DNA from: Chthonomonas sp. UBA6659
GTDB lineage: Bacteria > Armatimonadota > Fimbriimonadia > Fimbriimonadales > Fimbriimonadaceae
Direction: 5' to 3'
Length of the DNA: 60,131 nt
Assembly (NCBI GenBank): GCA_002455425.1
Contig: DKKT01000014.1
Location: forward strand, 1-60,131
Shown: positions 8,180 to 16,083 of the stretch, one piece after another
Position numbering within the stretch: the first letter of the stretch is position 1
How the letters are laid out: each line of letters opens with the position of its first letter
Notes under the pieces: model-generated
Told to the model about the DNA's origin: nothing
Database searches by the model: none
Seen by the model: the letters and a program-made list of their open reading frames with translations, nothing else
Made by a program: the position numbers and the translations under genes

Positions 8180-9123
8180 CGATGGCGGTCTTGCGCGCGG
8201 TCAGCCTGCGCCCCTACACGACGCTGCGGGCCGGAGGCGCGGCCGAGCGCTTTGCCGTCGCCGGCGACGTCGAGCAACTCGCGCGCGCCGCCGCGGCCGC
8301 CCACGGAATCGGCGATCGTCTGACCGTTCTCGGGTGGGGGAGCAACGTCCTCCCTGCCGACGCCGGAGTGCCCGGCTTCGTCGTGCACAACCGGGCCCGC
8401 CGCATCGAGGTCGGCGACGACGGCCACGTCGTTGCCGATACCGGATGCGGATTCCAAGAGCTCTTTCTCAAAACCGCGCAGGCCGGGCTCGCCGGCCTCG
8501 AATTCGCGGTCGGCATTCCCGGCACGCTCGGCGGCGCACTCGTCAGCAATGCCGGGGCCTATCGGAGCAACGTCTCCGAGTTCCTGACGGAGCTCGAGGT
8601 CGTCCTCGAGGGGCGGCGGATGTGGACCGGCCCCGAGATCATGCACTTCTCGTACCGGGACTCGGTGTTGCGCCGGAACGAGCCTCCCGCCCTGACGTTG
8701 CTCCGAGTCCGGTTTCGGCTACCCAAGGGCCGGGGAAAGGCGATCTACGACGAGGCACGGGAGTATCAACGCCAACGGATCTCCAAGCAACCTCCACCCG
8801 CGAGTGCCGGGAGTTTCTTCAAGAACGTCGCCGATCCGATCCTCGCGATGCGACTCCCACGGTTGCCGGAAGCACTCAAGACGGCCGGCGTCGTTCCCGC
8901 AGGCTTCCTGATCCAGGACGCCGAACTGGCCGGCCTGCGCCACAAGGGCGCGATGTTCTCGCGTCGCCACGCGAACTTCATCGTCAACACCGGTGGTGCG
9001 ACCGCGACCGCGATCCGGGAACTTGCCGAACTCGGGGCTCGAGCGGTGTTCGAACGCTACGGTGTCCGCCTCGAAGAGGAAGTGCTCTACATCGGGGACT
9101 GGTCGGCCTACGGGTCCTCGTAG
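8176..9123 (+). CDS. murB: UDP-N-acetylenolpyruvoylglucosamine reductase
   Basis: MurB reduces the enolpyruvyl group of UDP-GlcNAc-enolpyruvate with NADPH to make UDP-MurNAc for peptidoglycan. The 315-residue protein has the FAD-binding motifs LGWGSNVL and GIPGTLGGALVSNAGAY. It also has the catalytic serine in SAGSFFKN (near residue 213) and a C-terminal glutamate in LEEEV. The absence of the extra domain of E. coli MurB and the type II-like spacing fit a short (type II) MurB. It overlaps tsaB by 4 bases. The first four residues are uncertain, since a second ATG lies two codons in. Confidence 0.95.
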   Translation: MTMAVLRAVSLRPYTTLRAGGAAERFAVAGDVEQLARAAAAAHGIGDRLTVLGWGSNVLPADAGVPGFVVHNRARRIEVGDDGHVVADTGCGFQELFLKTAQAGLAGLEFAVGIPGTLGGALVSNAGAYRSNVSEFLTELEVVLEGRRMWTGPEIMHFSYRDSVLRRNEPPALTLLRVRFRLPKGRGKAIYDEAREYQRQRISKQPPPASAGSFFKNVADPILAMRLPRLPEALKTAGVVPAGFLIQDAELAGLRHKGAMFSRRHANFIVNTGGATATAIRELAELGARAVFERYGVRLEEEVLYIGDWSAYGSS

Positions 9124-9140
9124 ACGCGGAGATTCAGGGG

Positions 9141-9146
9141 TACAAT
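9141..9146 (+). promoter_or_regulatory. -10 element for tRNA-Pro
   Basis: TACAAT lies 12 bases before the tRNA 5' end, the same spacing as the tRNA-Ile hexamer at 6362. The -35 is weak. Confidence 0.45.
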
Positions 9147-9158
9147 ACGGCTTCGGCT

Positions 9159-9235
9159 CGGGATGTGGCTCAGCTTGGTAGAGCGCTGCGTTCGGGACGC
9201 AGAGGTCGGAGGTTCAAATCCTCTCATCCCGACCA
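9159..9235 (+). tRNA. tRNA-Pro (anticodon CGG)
   Basis: The acceptor stem CGGGATG pairs with CATCCCG, and the anticodon arm is CTGCG-TTCGGGA-CGCAG with anticodon CGG (codon CCG). The T loop is TTCAAAT and CCA is encoded (9233-9235). C1-G72 is the known identity feature of bacterial tRNA-Pro. Confidence 0.97.
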
Positions 9236-9263
9236 TCTCCCGCTTCTCGCTTACGGTACGACC

Positions 9264-9938
9264 GTGAACGTCCAACCTTACTTTCCCGAACCGATCGCCG
9301 TCTCCGACAATATCGGTGCCGATCGGTACGACGTGCGCCACCGGTTCATCCGAGCGGTCGTCGCGGGATACCTTGGCTCGCTCGTGATCCCGGCCGCCCT
9401 TCCGATCGTCCTTTCCGAGCCGGTGCCACTCTCGATCTCCGGAGCCACCGTGGTTGCGGCACTCCTTATCCTGAGCCTCATCCGTAAGCTCGCCCCCCAC
9501 GGGCGCGCCGATCTCCTGGCGATCGCGCTCTGCGCCTTACCGTTGCTTGGCGGGCTCGGGGCATTGACTCATGCCCTCACCGCACTCGGGTGGCCCGTTT
9601 GGATGCTGGGCCTCGCCATCGGCTTCGCCGGCCTCTACACCTTCCTCTGCGGGCGAGACTTCAGCTTCCTCGGGCAGTATGTCCTTGCCCTTGGGGCCAC
9701 GCTGCCGGTGGCCATTCCGCTCGCCTGGTGGCTAGGCATTCCGCCGGCTCGGGTTGCCTGGACCTCGCTGGCTGCGGCCGCGTTTCTCTTCTTCTGGGTT
9801 TACGATCTTGCCGCGCTGCTTACGCGGCGACGCAAGGGCGAGGAGGTGCAGGCCGTGGCCGACTTGTACCGCGATTGTCTCAACATCTTGAGCTACTCGT
9901 TCCGAGTGATCGACCATTGGAGAAAATTTCGCATCTGA
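9264..9938 (+). CDS. Bax inhibitor-1/YccA-like integral membrane protein
   Basis: The 224-residue protein has about six or seven hydrophobic helices from residue 30 to 190. It carries the BI-1 family pattern RDFSFLGQY after the fourth helix and the C-terminal signature VADLYRDCLNILSYSFRV (family form AxxLYLDxxNLFxxLLxI). These proteins are pH-sensitive calcium leak channels in characterised cases. The GTG at 9264 is the best start, 28 bases after the tRNA-Pro 3' end; the longer open frame upstream runs through murB and the tRNA and is a shadow. Cotranscription with the tRNA is likely. Confidence 0.7.
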   Translation: MNVQPYFPEPIAVSDNIGADRYDVRHRFIRAVVAGYLGSLVIPAALPIVLSEPVPLSISGATVVAALLILSLIRKLAPHGRADLLAIALCALPLLGGLGALTHALTALGWPVWMLGLAIGFAGLYTFLCGRDFSFLGQYVLALGATLPVAIPLAWWLGIPPARVAWTSLAAAAFLFFWVYDLAALLTRRRKGEEVQAVADLYRDCLNILSYSFRVIDHWRKFRI

Positions 9939-9946
9939 AACAATAA

Positions 9947-9973
9947 CGCCCCCTTCGCATCGCGAAGGAGGCG
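9947..9973 (+). terminator. Hairpin between convergent genes
   Basis: CGCCCCCTTCG and CGAAGGAGGCG form an 11-base stem with one mismatch around a 5-base loop. It sits between the membrane protein gene ending at 9938 and the convergent fasciclin gene ending at 9988, and could stop transcription both ways. No long T tract follows. Confidence 0.6.
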
Positions 9974-9987
9974 CGGCCTATGCAGAC

Positions 9988-10488
9988 TTAGTGGCCTTTC
10001 TTGGGAGCCGGCGGGAGGAGAACGGTGTCGATCACGTGGATCACGCCGTTGCTCGCCATGATGTCGGTTTTGACGACGTTCGAGTCATTGATCATGACCT
10101 TCCCGTTCTTGACCTTGATCTTGACCTGGGCACCTGCGACGGTCTTCGCGTTCTTCAACTTCACGACGTCGGCCGCGGTGACGTTGCCCGACACCACGTG
10201 GTACGTGAGAACTCTCTTCAACAGATTCTTGTCCTTGCCGAGCGCCTCGAGGGTCGCCTTGGGAACCTTCTTGAACGCGTCGTCGGTCGGTGCGAAGACG
10301 GTGAACGGGCCCTTGCTCTTCAGGACGTCGACGAGCCCGGCCTGCTGCACCAGCTCAACCAGCGTCTTGAACGAGCCGGCCCCGACGGCGACATCGACGA
10401 TGTCGGCCTCGGGAGCGCGGGCGACGGACGGTAGGGCAAGGGCGGCGGCGGCGGCGACGGCGACGGCGAGCTTTCGAATAATTTTCAT
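9988..10488 (-). CDS. Secreted fasciclin-domain protein
   Basis: The 166-residue protein has a clear Sec signal peptide (MKIIRKLAVAVAAAAALALPSVARA) and a single FAS1 domain. The two conserved FAS1 blocks are visible: FTVFAPTDDAF (H1, about 62-72) and the YHVVSG strand followed by NGVIHVIDTVLLP (H2, near the C-terminus). FAS1 domains mediate cell adhesion and matrix interactions. The gene stands alone between a terminator and the CBM9-like gene. Its upstream region (10489-10575) is AT-richer than the surroundings and probably holds its promoter. Confidence 0.93.
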   Translation of the reverse strand: MKIIRKLAVAVAAAAALALPSVARAPEADIVDVAVGAGSFKTLVELVQQAGLVDVLKSKGPFTVFAPTDDAFKKVPKATLEALGKDKNLLKRVLTYHVVSGNVTAADVVKLKNAKTVAGAQVKIKVKNGKVMINDSNVVKTDIMASNGVIHVIDTVLLPPAPKKGH

Positions 10489-10575
10489 GGGTCGGTTTTC
10501 CTCTGGAGACAGGCTCCTAATCCCATTTACGAAAGCTGATATGTCAGAGTTTCAAAAAATCACTACGAATATGTT

Positions 10576-11544
10576 TCAAGCTCGGCCCTCTCGCCACAGG
10601 CGCGAGTCCTCCCGGATCGCGAGGCGACCACCGGAGGCGCACGGGGCCAAGGCAACGAAGCCGACCGGCGACGTATGGAGCTCGATGTCGGGAAGACTCA
10701 AGCCGAGTTCGACGAGCGAATCGCTCCAAGACCCGTGCGCGGCGAGGTGCGCGCGTTCTGCATGGTAGACCGCGATCAGCGCCTCGCGAATCTCCCAGTC
10801 CGGATCGAGGACGAAGGGCGCGTCCGCATCCTCGGCAAACTGGAGGAAACCCCAACGCTCCGGGCGGTGCATGTCGATCGCGCCCTGGGGAGTCCAGACC
10901 CAGTTGTCCTCGGGGAGGCCGGGGCGTTTGACGTAGCGGCCGTCGATCACGTCGAGCGTCCACTGAACGCGAGAGAAGTTGATGCGCCACTGGTCGCCCG
11001 GCTCGGGCGGGCAGCGCACTCCCGCCGCTTGTCCCAGCACCGCCCACGGAAGCGCGATCTCGACGCTCCAGCCCCGATCCTGATCGGAAGGGTCGTTCAG
11101 CGTGCCGTCGAGGTGGACCCCGACCCGCAGCCCCTCGATCTCCCACGCGTTCATCGCCGGCCCCCCGTCTCGATATGGCTTGACGAGGAGAAGATCCCAC
11201 TCCGTCCCGAGGGCGTTGACCTCGATTTCGTAGTAGAGGTGGTGATCGCCGTCCGGATCGAGGAAGACCTCGAAGTCGTTGTCTTGGAAGATCACCGAGT
11301 CGTGGTCGGTGAGGGTCGCCCACAGGTGCGGCTCCTCGAGCCAGGCCCCGATATGAAGCCCCTCGTAGTTCCACAGCATCTTCACCCGCGTCTCGTGGCG
11401 GGGGATCGGGCCTTCGTGGATATCGACGAACGCGTCACTCCACGGCGCGCGTTCCCAGATCGGTTTGTCGAGCCGCCCGTCCGTCTCCCAATGCTCATCG
11501 GCACGCGGACAGACGTAGTGGCGGGGCGTCACTCGACCATCCAC
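10576..11544 (-). CDS. CBM9/DOMON-like carbohydrate-binding protein
   Basis: The 322-residue protein matches the carbohydrate-binding family 9-like pattern. An opening segment (TDGRLDKPIWERAPWSDAF) is followed by strands KMLWNYEGLHIGAWLEEPHLWA, then NDFEVFLDPDGDHHLYYEIEVNALG, and later GWSVEIALPWAVLG and WRINFSRVQW. These patterns are typical of DOMON/CBM9 proteins that bind sugars or act in extracellular glycan use. I see no signal peptide, so its location is unclear. It is the last gene of a moxR-ubiX-CBM9 run, and its start overlaps the ubiX end by 16 bases. Confidence 0.8.
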   Translation of the reverse strand: MDGRVTPRHYVCPRADEHWETDGRLDKPIWERAPWSDAFVDIHEGPIPRHETRVKMLWNYEGLHIGAWLEEPHLWATLTDHDSVIFQDNDFEVFLDPDGDHHLYYEIEVNALGTEWDLLLVKPYRDGGPAMNAWEIEGLRVGVHLDGTLNDPSDQDRGWSVEIALPWAVLGQAAGVRCPPEPGDQWRINFSRVQWTLDVIDGRYVKRPGLPEDNWVWTPQGAIDMHRPERWGFLQFAEDADAPFVLDPDWEIREALIAVYHAERAHLAAHGSWSDSLVELGLSLPDIELHTSPVGFVALAPCASGGRLAIREDSRLWREGRA

Positions 11545-12128
11545 TCCTTCATCAGGTGCTGATCGACGCCCAATTGCTGAAGAATCCGGGCGACCACGGT
11601 GTCGGCAAGGTCCTCGAGGCTCTTCGGCGACTGGTACCAGGCAGGGCAGGCAGGCAACACCGTGGCACCGGCTTCGGCCAGTGCGGTCAGATTCCGGAGC
11701 ATGATCAGATTCCAGGGCATTTCCCGGGGGACGAGAATCAGCTTCCTTCCTTCCTTGAGGCAGACATCGGCGGCTCGGGTCACGAGGTCGTTACTGATCC
11801 CGTTCGCGATCCGCCCCGCCGTTCCCATCGAGCAAGGCACGATGACCATTCCGTCATGGCGAAACGAGCCACTCGCGGGCGGCGTGAAGTAGTTCCGGTC
11901 GTCGAGGAGGCGGATGTTCGGGAGGTCTTCGCCGAGCCATGCTTGCGTCGAAAAGTCCTGCTTCGAAATCGTGAGCCCGAGCTCGGTAGCGGCCACCTGA
12001 ACCGCTTGTTCGGATAGGGTCAGAAAGACCTCGGCGTAATGCCGGGCCGCCTGGCGGAGGAAGCGCTGCGCGTAGATCGCGCCGCTTGCGCCGGTGACCC
12101 CGACCACCAGTCGACCGGTCGTCGCCAT
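11529..12128 (-). CDS. ubiX: Flavin prenyltransferase UbiX
   Basis: UbiX joins dimethylallyl phosphate to FMN to make prenyl-FMN, the cofactor of UbiD-type decarboxylases. The 199-residue protein has the FMN-binding start VVGVTGASGAIYAQRFL (about 8-24) and the signature IVPCSMGTAGRIANGISNDL. It also has LVPREMPWNLIMLRNL (family: VPREtPlsxihLxNM) and the C-terminal PAWYQSPKSLEDL. ubiD is not in the window. Gap to the upstream moxR is 2 bases; overlap with the downstream gene is 16 bases, so the three are cotranscribed, although no functional link between them is obvious. Confidence 0.92.
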   Translation of the reverse strand: MATTGRLVVGVTGASGAIYAQRFLRQAARHYAEVFLTLSEQAVQVAATELGLTISKQDFSTQAWLGEDLPNIRLLDDRNYFTPPASGSFRHDGMVIVPCSMGTAGRIANGISNDLVTRAADVCLKEGRKLILVPREMPWNLIMLRNLTALAEAGATVLPACPAWYQSPKSLEDLADTVVARILQQLGVDQHLMKEWMVE

Positions 12129-12130
12129 GG

Positions 12131-13078
12131 CTATCGGGGCACGACCTGCGCATCGACGAGGCTCGTCAGGACTCGGTCGACGGTCAAGCCCTCGACCTCC
12201 GCCTCGGGACGCAACAGGACGCGATGGCGGAGAATCGGCAGCGCGAGTTCCTTCACGTCATCGGGAATCACGAAGTTCCGGCCTCGCAGCGACGCGACCG
12301 CCTTGGAACACGCCACGAGGGCGAGACCGGCTCGCGGCGAGGCGCCCACAAGGATGTCGTTGGCCTTGCGGGTCGACGCAACCAAGTCATAGACGTACTG
12401 GAAGATCCGCTCTTCGATCTGCACTGCCTCGACCTCTTGGCGGAGCGAGGCGAGGCCGTCCAGATCGACGATCGCTTGGACTCCGGCTTGCTCGAGGTTC
12501 TGGCTTCGGAACCCGAGATGGAAGCGCTTGAGCACTTCGACCTCGACGTTGCCGGGCGGGTATTCGAGCAAGACCTTGAGAAGGAAGCGATCCTGCTGGG
12601 CTTCGGGAAGGGGGTAGGTGCCCTCGAACTCGATAGGGTTTTGAGTGGCGAAGACGAGGAACGGCGACGGCAACGGATAGCGAATACCGTCGATCGTCAC
12701 CTGGCGCTCCTCCATCGCCTCGAGCAGGGCAGCCTGGGTCTTCGGGGGCGTGCGGTTGATTTCGTCCGCCAGCAAAATCTGGGTGAAGACGGGACCTTTG
12801 CGCAGGCGGAAATCGGTCGTTTTGGGATCGAAGACGTTGGTCCCGATGACGTCACTCGGCATGAGGTCGGGTGTGAACTGGATGCGGGTGAAGTCGAGCG
12901 CGAGCGCCTTCGCCATCGTCCGGACGAGGAGCGTCTTCGCGATTCCGGGAACACCTTCGAGCAGAATGTGCCCGTTCGCGAGAATCGCGACCAGCACCTG
13001 ATCGATCGCTCTCTCTTGGCCGACGACGGCCTTCCCCACTTCTTGACGCAGTCGCGCCGATACCTCTACTACGCTCAT
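12131..13078 (-). CDS. MoxR-family AAA+ ATPase
   Basis: MoxR ATPases act as chaperone-like activators, often with VWA-domain partners. The 315-residue protein shows Walker A GVPGIAKT (about 39-46), Walker B LLADEINR with the following TPPKTQAALLEAMEE, sensor 1 ATQNPIE, and a sensor 2 segment GASPRAGLAL. No VWA or DUF58 gene follows here, which is unusual, since moxR is usually next to one; instead ubiX follows after 2 bases. The gene is divergent from the small gene at 13161. Confidence 0.92.
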   Translation of the reverse strand: MSVVEVSARLRQEVGKAVVGQERAIDQVLVAILANGHILLEGVPGIAKTLLVRTMAKALALDFTRIQFTPDLMPSDVIGTNVFDPKTTDFRLRKGPVFTQILLADEINRTPPKTQAALLEAMEERQVTIDGIRYPLPSPFLVFATQNPIEFEGTYPLPEAQQDRFLLKVLLEYPPGNVEVEVLKRFHLGFRSQNLEQAGVQAIVDLDGLASLRQEVEAVQIEERIFQYVYDLVASTRKANDILVGASPRAGLALVACSKAVASLRGRNFVIPDDVKELALPILRHRVLLRPEAEVEGLTVDRVLTSLVDAQVVPR

Positions 13079-13148
13079 GCCGCTCCGGCTACGCTACCCG
13101 TTTTCACGGTAACGAGACGCTGGGGCAACGGATTTCCAAGTAGTTTCG

Positions 13149-13154
13149 TACAAT
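13149..13154 (+). promoter_or_regulatory. -10 element for a leaderless transcript
   Basis: TACAAT ends 6 bases before the GTG start at 13161, which places the transcription start on the start codon. There is no ribosome-binding sequence. Confidence 0.5.
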
Positions 13155-13160
13155 GAACTC

Positions 13161-13550
13161 GTGAAGGACCTCAATCGGCTCTCCGGGCCGTGGACGGGTC
13201 TCTCCATCCAAGGGAGACGCCGGTGCCACGAAGCACTGCAATTGACGATCAGCCCCGGTCGAATTCTCGGTGCGGGTTCGGATGAGGATGGCTCCTTTGT
13301 GGTCGAGGGCACGTTCGACGCGACCGGTCAAGTGCAACTGACGCGTCGGTATGCCGTCTCGAATCTCCACGACGGCCATGTCGACGTCCCGTTCGACTAC
13401 GTCGGCACGTGGGACGGGGCGATGATCTTCGGAATGTGGTGCGAGCGAGACTCGCCGCTCAACTGTGGACCGTTCGAAATGTGGCCGATGCGCGAGGAGG
13501 ATCGCCGAGAACTCGCGATCGAACTCGGCGAGCTCGCGGTCAGTCGCTAG
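13161..13550 (+). CDS. Hypothetical protein, 129 residues
   Basis: I do not recognise this protein. It looks like a small beta-rich domain: strands such as ALQLTISPGRILGAG, SFVVEGTFD, VQLTRRYAV and TWDGAMIFGMW alternate with turns. Together with the opening SGPWTGLSIQ, this resembles avidin/lipocalin-like or 'DUF-type' ligand-binding barrels, but that is only an impression. No signal peptide. The GTG start is preferred because the ATG 8 bases upstream runs into a stop after three codons. Its 3' end overlaps the convergent ATL gene by 4 bases. Confidence 0.6.
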   Translation: MKDLNRLSGPWTGLSIQGRRRCHEALQLTISPGRILGAGSDEDGSFVVEGTFDATGQVQLTRRYAVSNLHDGHVDVPFDYVGTWDGAMIFGMWCERDSPLNCGPFEMWPMREEDRRELAIELGELAVSR

Positions 13551-13888
13551 AGCTCGTCCGGGCTCCAATGCTGGCCACTCGCGACCCGGTCGCCCTCGAA
13601 CCGGACTCCCTCGGCTTCGAGGAGGGTTCGCTGGCGCAAGGCGAACTCGGGTCCGCGCCGCGCGATGGGCAGAGCCCCATCCGCCCCGACGACCCTCCAC
13701 CAAGGCACGTCGGCGGGTGCCCCCGTCATCCACTTGCCCACGAGAAGACCCGAAACCGGTCGATCGAGGGCGCGTCCCACCGCGCCATAAGATGCCACCC
13801 GACCGAACGGAATCGTTCGGACGAGTTCCCAAAGTGATGCGAGCCGCGATGAGGAGCTCATCGCGGCTCGGGCGTCATCGATCGACAC
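13547..13888 (-). CDS. Alkyltransferase-like protein (ATL)
   Basis: The 113-residue protein matches the DNA-binding domain of O6-alkylguanine-DNA alkyltransferase (PFGRVASYGAVGRAL, then the recognition region). The active-site PCHR is replaced by PWWR (VPWWRVVGADGALP), as in alkyltransferase-like proteins, which have PWHR. ATLs bind O6-alkylguanine without repairing it and hand the lesion to nucleotide excision repair. The second Trp in place of the usual His is uncommon. It lies 3 bases after the sigma factor gene and is probably cotranscribed with it. Confidence 0.88.
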   Translation of the reverse strand: MSIDDARAAMSSSSRLASLWELVRTIPFGRVASYGAVGRALDRPVSGLLVGKWMTGAPADVPWWRVVGADGALPIARRGPEFALRQRTLLEAEGVRFEGDRVASGQHWSPDEL

Positions 13889-13891
13889 CGT

Positions 13892-14485
13892 TCAAAGATG
13901 GAGGTAGGACCGGATGCCGGGATCGGTGCGAAGCCGCTCGACGGCGCGGGAAATTCGCTTCCGCACCTGAGCCGCATTCATGTCGGTATTCGCGGCGATC
14001 TCGTCGGAAGTCATTTGGAGGACGAAACGCATGTGAAGCAGTTCGCGATCGATGAGGCCGAGGTTGCGCAACGCGGCCGTCAAAACGTCGGCTTCGATCC
14101 GGAACGGGAATGCCGTGGGCATGTCCGCCGTCTCTTCGGCGCCGACCTCGCGGAGTCTCTGCGTGGTTTTCTGCTGGTGCCAGCGACGAACGAGGATCTT
14201 GGCGAAGCCGTTGGCCCAAGCCTCGATTTCGCCCTTGCTCGGGTCGAACTCCTTGAGGCGATTCACGATCAGCAGCACGCAGTCTTGGGCTAGATCCTGC
14301 CTCTCCTCTGGGGGTACGCCGTAGCGCGCCAGCCGACGATCGAACAGCGAATACAGCTCCTGGACGAAGCGATCGATGCCTTCCTGATCCCCCGCGGTCG
14401 CCTTGTCGGCCAGGCGCGCGAGATCAGAACCTTTCTCAACCTCATCCACCCCACTCGGTGGAACATCCCAAAGATCCATGTCCAT
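13892..14485 (-). CDS. ECF-like RNA polymerase sigma factor
   Basis: The 197-residue protein has a sigma region 2 pattern (about 35-105: LYSLFDRRLARYGV, then EERQDLAQDCVLLIVNRLKEFDPSKGEIEAWANGFAKILVRRW split by a loop). It also has a region 4 helix-turn-helix (LLHMRFVLQMTSDEIAANTDMNAAQVRKRISRAVERLR, about 145-185). It resembles ECF or other short sigma-70 family members. No anti-sigma gene is adjacent; the downstream partner is the ATL gene, which hints at a DNA damage response, but this is inference. A perfect TATAAT is found upstream on the same strand at 14576-14581. Confidence 0.85.
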   Translation of the reverse strand: MDMDLWDVPPSGVDEVEKGSDLARLADKATAGDQEGIDRFVQELYSLFDRRLARYGVPPEERQDLAQDCVLLIVNRLKEFDPSKGEIEAWANGFAKILVRRWHQQKTTQRLREVGAEETADMPTAFPFRIEADVLTAALRNLGLIDRELLHMRFVLQMTSDEIAANTDMNAAQVRKRISRAVERLRTDPGIRSYLHL

Positions 14486-14575
14486 CCCTCTCGATCAAAC
14501 AAGCGAATTGGCGACGCCAACATCTGCACGGCACCTAACACACTGTTCGCGTGAGAAGCTCCGTCTGTGACACCC

Positions 14576-14581
14576 ATTATA
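14576..14581 (-). promoter_or_regulatory. -10 element upstream of the sigma factor gene
   Basis: The minus strand carries a perfect TATAAT about 90 bases upstream of the sigma factor ATG. No convincing -35 lies at 16-18 bases. The leader of about 85 bases holds no recognisable riboswitch. Confidence 0.35.
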
Positions 14582-14684
14582 GGAAAAACGTCCACATCTC
14601 GCCCGAAGCTCAGGTTCAACGGCCACAAAAAGCCGTAGAAATACGGGGTGTATCCCGGGCCGAGTCTGCCGATAATGCGGGGGT

Positions 14685-14714
14685 TTGACACCGTGACCCT
14701 CCGGGTCCCACAAT
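14685..14714 (+). promoter_or_regulatory. Sigma-70-type promoter of the isocitrate dehydrogenase locus
   Basis: TTGACA (14685-14690), an 18-base spacer, and CACAAT (14709-14714). The transcript would start near 14721, giving a leader of about 37 bases with an AGGAG ribosome-binding site 11 bases before the ATG at 14758. Confidence 0.75.
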
Positions 14715-14757
14715 CCAGGAGAGCCCGGCCGCCCCGCGGCCCAGGAGCCTTCACACC

Positions 14758-15057
14758 ATGGATTTACACGGAGTCGACATCTACATCTGGAGCGCCACGA
14801 CCCCAGATGTGCCGAAGGAATGCGGCAAATTCACCCTCAAGCTGATTTCGAACCGCGGAACTCGGATCTACCCTGGACCCGCGCCCGAGATCGACCTCCT
14901 CGACTGGCCCCGATGTCGCTATCTGAGCGACACCCCCGTGACCGACGCCGAGGTCGACGCCCTCGTCGGCACGATCACAAGCCAGGGCTTCCGGTGGTCG
15001 AAGTGTCAAAAGCTGTTCATCAAGGACGGCGTGAACCAGTTCAGCGAGCCTTACTAG
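14758..15057 (+). CDS. Stand-alone homologue of the C-terminal domain of Thermus-type isocitrate dehydrogenase
   Basis: This 99-residue protein closely resembles the extra C-terminal domain found on long isocitrate dehydrogenases such as that of Thermus thermophilus. Matching elements in order are the strand GVDIYIW (Thermus GVDVFVE), LKLISNRGTRIYPG (Thermus LKMISNRGTQVYPP), a D-x-x-RCRYL block (Thermus YRCRFL), and FRWSKCQKLFIKDG (Thermus FRWMHLEKLQEFDG). In long enzymes it follows the catalytic domain in one chain and contributes to oligomer assembly. Here it is a separate gene, placed before the catalytic gene with a 19-base gap, and probably translated first. Comparison is from memory of the Thermus sequence. 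Confidence 0.82.
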   Translation: MDLHGVDIYIWSATTPDVPKECGKFTLKLISNRGTRIYPGPAPEIDLLDWPRCRYLSDTPVTDAEVDALVGTITSQGFRWSKCQKLFIKDGVNQFSEPY

Positions 15058-15076
15058 TCCCGAAGGAGGAAAAGAC

Positions 15077-16078
15077 ATGGCACGACAAGTCTGTTTGATT
15101 CGGGGCGACGGTACCGGCCCCGAACTCGTGGCCGCGGTCGAGACGATCTTCCGCGCCGCCAACATCGACATCGATTGGGTGGAGGTCGAAGCCGGCCTCA
15201 AGTGCGTCGAGGCGGGCAAGCCGATCGTCCCCGACGAAACGATCGCCAAAATCAAGGAAGTCGGCGTCGGCCTCAAAGCCCCGATGACGACGCCGATCGG
15301 CAAGGGTAGCGTGAGCCCGAACGTCACGCTGCGCAAGAAGCTCGACCTGTATGCCTGCGTCCGGCCCGTCCGTTCGCTGCCAGGCGTGAAAACCCCGTTC
15401 GACGACCTGGACATGGTGATCTTCCGGGAGAACACCGAGGACCTCTACGCTCAGATCGAGTACATGGTGACCGACCACGTCGCCCAGTCGATCAAGCTCA
15501 TCTCCGACTTCGGCTCGGAGCGGATCGCCCGGGCCGCGTTCGAATACGCTCGCAAGCACGATCGCAAGAAGGTCGTGGCCGTTCACAAAGCCAACATCAT
15601 GAAGATCGCGGACGGGCTGTTCCTGCGCGTGTGCCAGAGGGTCGCCCAGGACTACCCCGAGATCGAATTCTGGGACAACATCGTCGACAACCAGTGCATG
15701 CAGTTGGTGACGCGCTGGAAGATCTACGATGTCCTGGTCATGCCGAATCTCTACGGCGACATCGTCAGCGACCTCGCCGCCGGCATGATGGGGGGCCTTG
15801 GCGTCGCCCCCGGTGCCAACTATGGGACGAACTGTGCCCTGTTCGAAGCCGTCCACGGTTCGGCACCCAAGTACACCGGCATGAACAAGGTCAACCCGAC
15901 GGCGTTGCTCTTGTCCGCGACTCTGATGCTCGATCATCTCGACATGCACGAAAAGCGCGTCGCCATCGAGGGCGCCCTCGAATCGACGCTGGCCCGCGGA
16001 ATCAAGACCTACGATCTTGGTGGCGATGCGACCACCAGCGGCTTTGCCGAAGCGGTCGCGTCCGAGCTCAAGGCGTAA
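15077..16078 (+). CDS. icd: Isocitrate dehydrogenase, catalytic subunit
   Basis: This converts isocitrate to 2-oxoglutarate and CO2 in the TCA cycle. The 333-residue protein has only the catalytic domain of the isocitrate/isopropylmalate dehydrogenase family. The substrate-binding block NVTLRKKLDLYACVRPVR and the FRENTEDLYAQIE segment (Thermus: RENVEDLYAGIE) are present. So are the metal-binding aspartates in NLYGDIVSDLAAG and the cofactor loop HGSAPKYTGMNKVNP. The Lys-Tyr in that loop matches NADP-dependent enzymes (E. coli K344-Y345), so NADP is the likely cofactor. It ends where long Thermus-type enzymes continue into the domain encoded by the gene just upstream. A GGAGG ribosome-binding site precedes the ATG. 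Confidence 0.9.
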   Translation: MARQVCLIRGDGTGPELVAAVETIFRAANIDIDWVEVEAGLKCVEAGKPIVPDETIAKIKEVGVGLKAPMTTPIGKGSVSPNVTLRKKLDLYACVRPVRSLPGVKTPFDDLDMVIFRENTEDLYAQIEYMVTDHVAQSIKLISDFGSERIARAAFEYARKHDRKKVVAVHKANIMKIADGLFLRVCQRVAQDYPEIEFWDNIVDNQCMQLVTRWKIYDVLVMPNLYGDIVSDLAAGMMGGLGVAPGANYGTNCALFEAVHGSAPKYTGMNKVNPTALLLSATLMLDHLDMHEKRVAIEGALESTLARGIKTYDLGGDATTSGFAEAVASELKA

Positions 16079-16083
16079 GCCGG

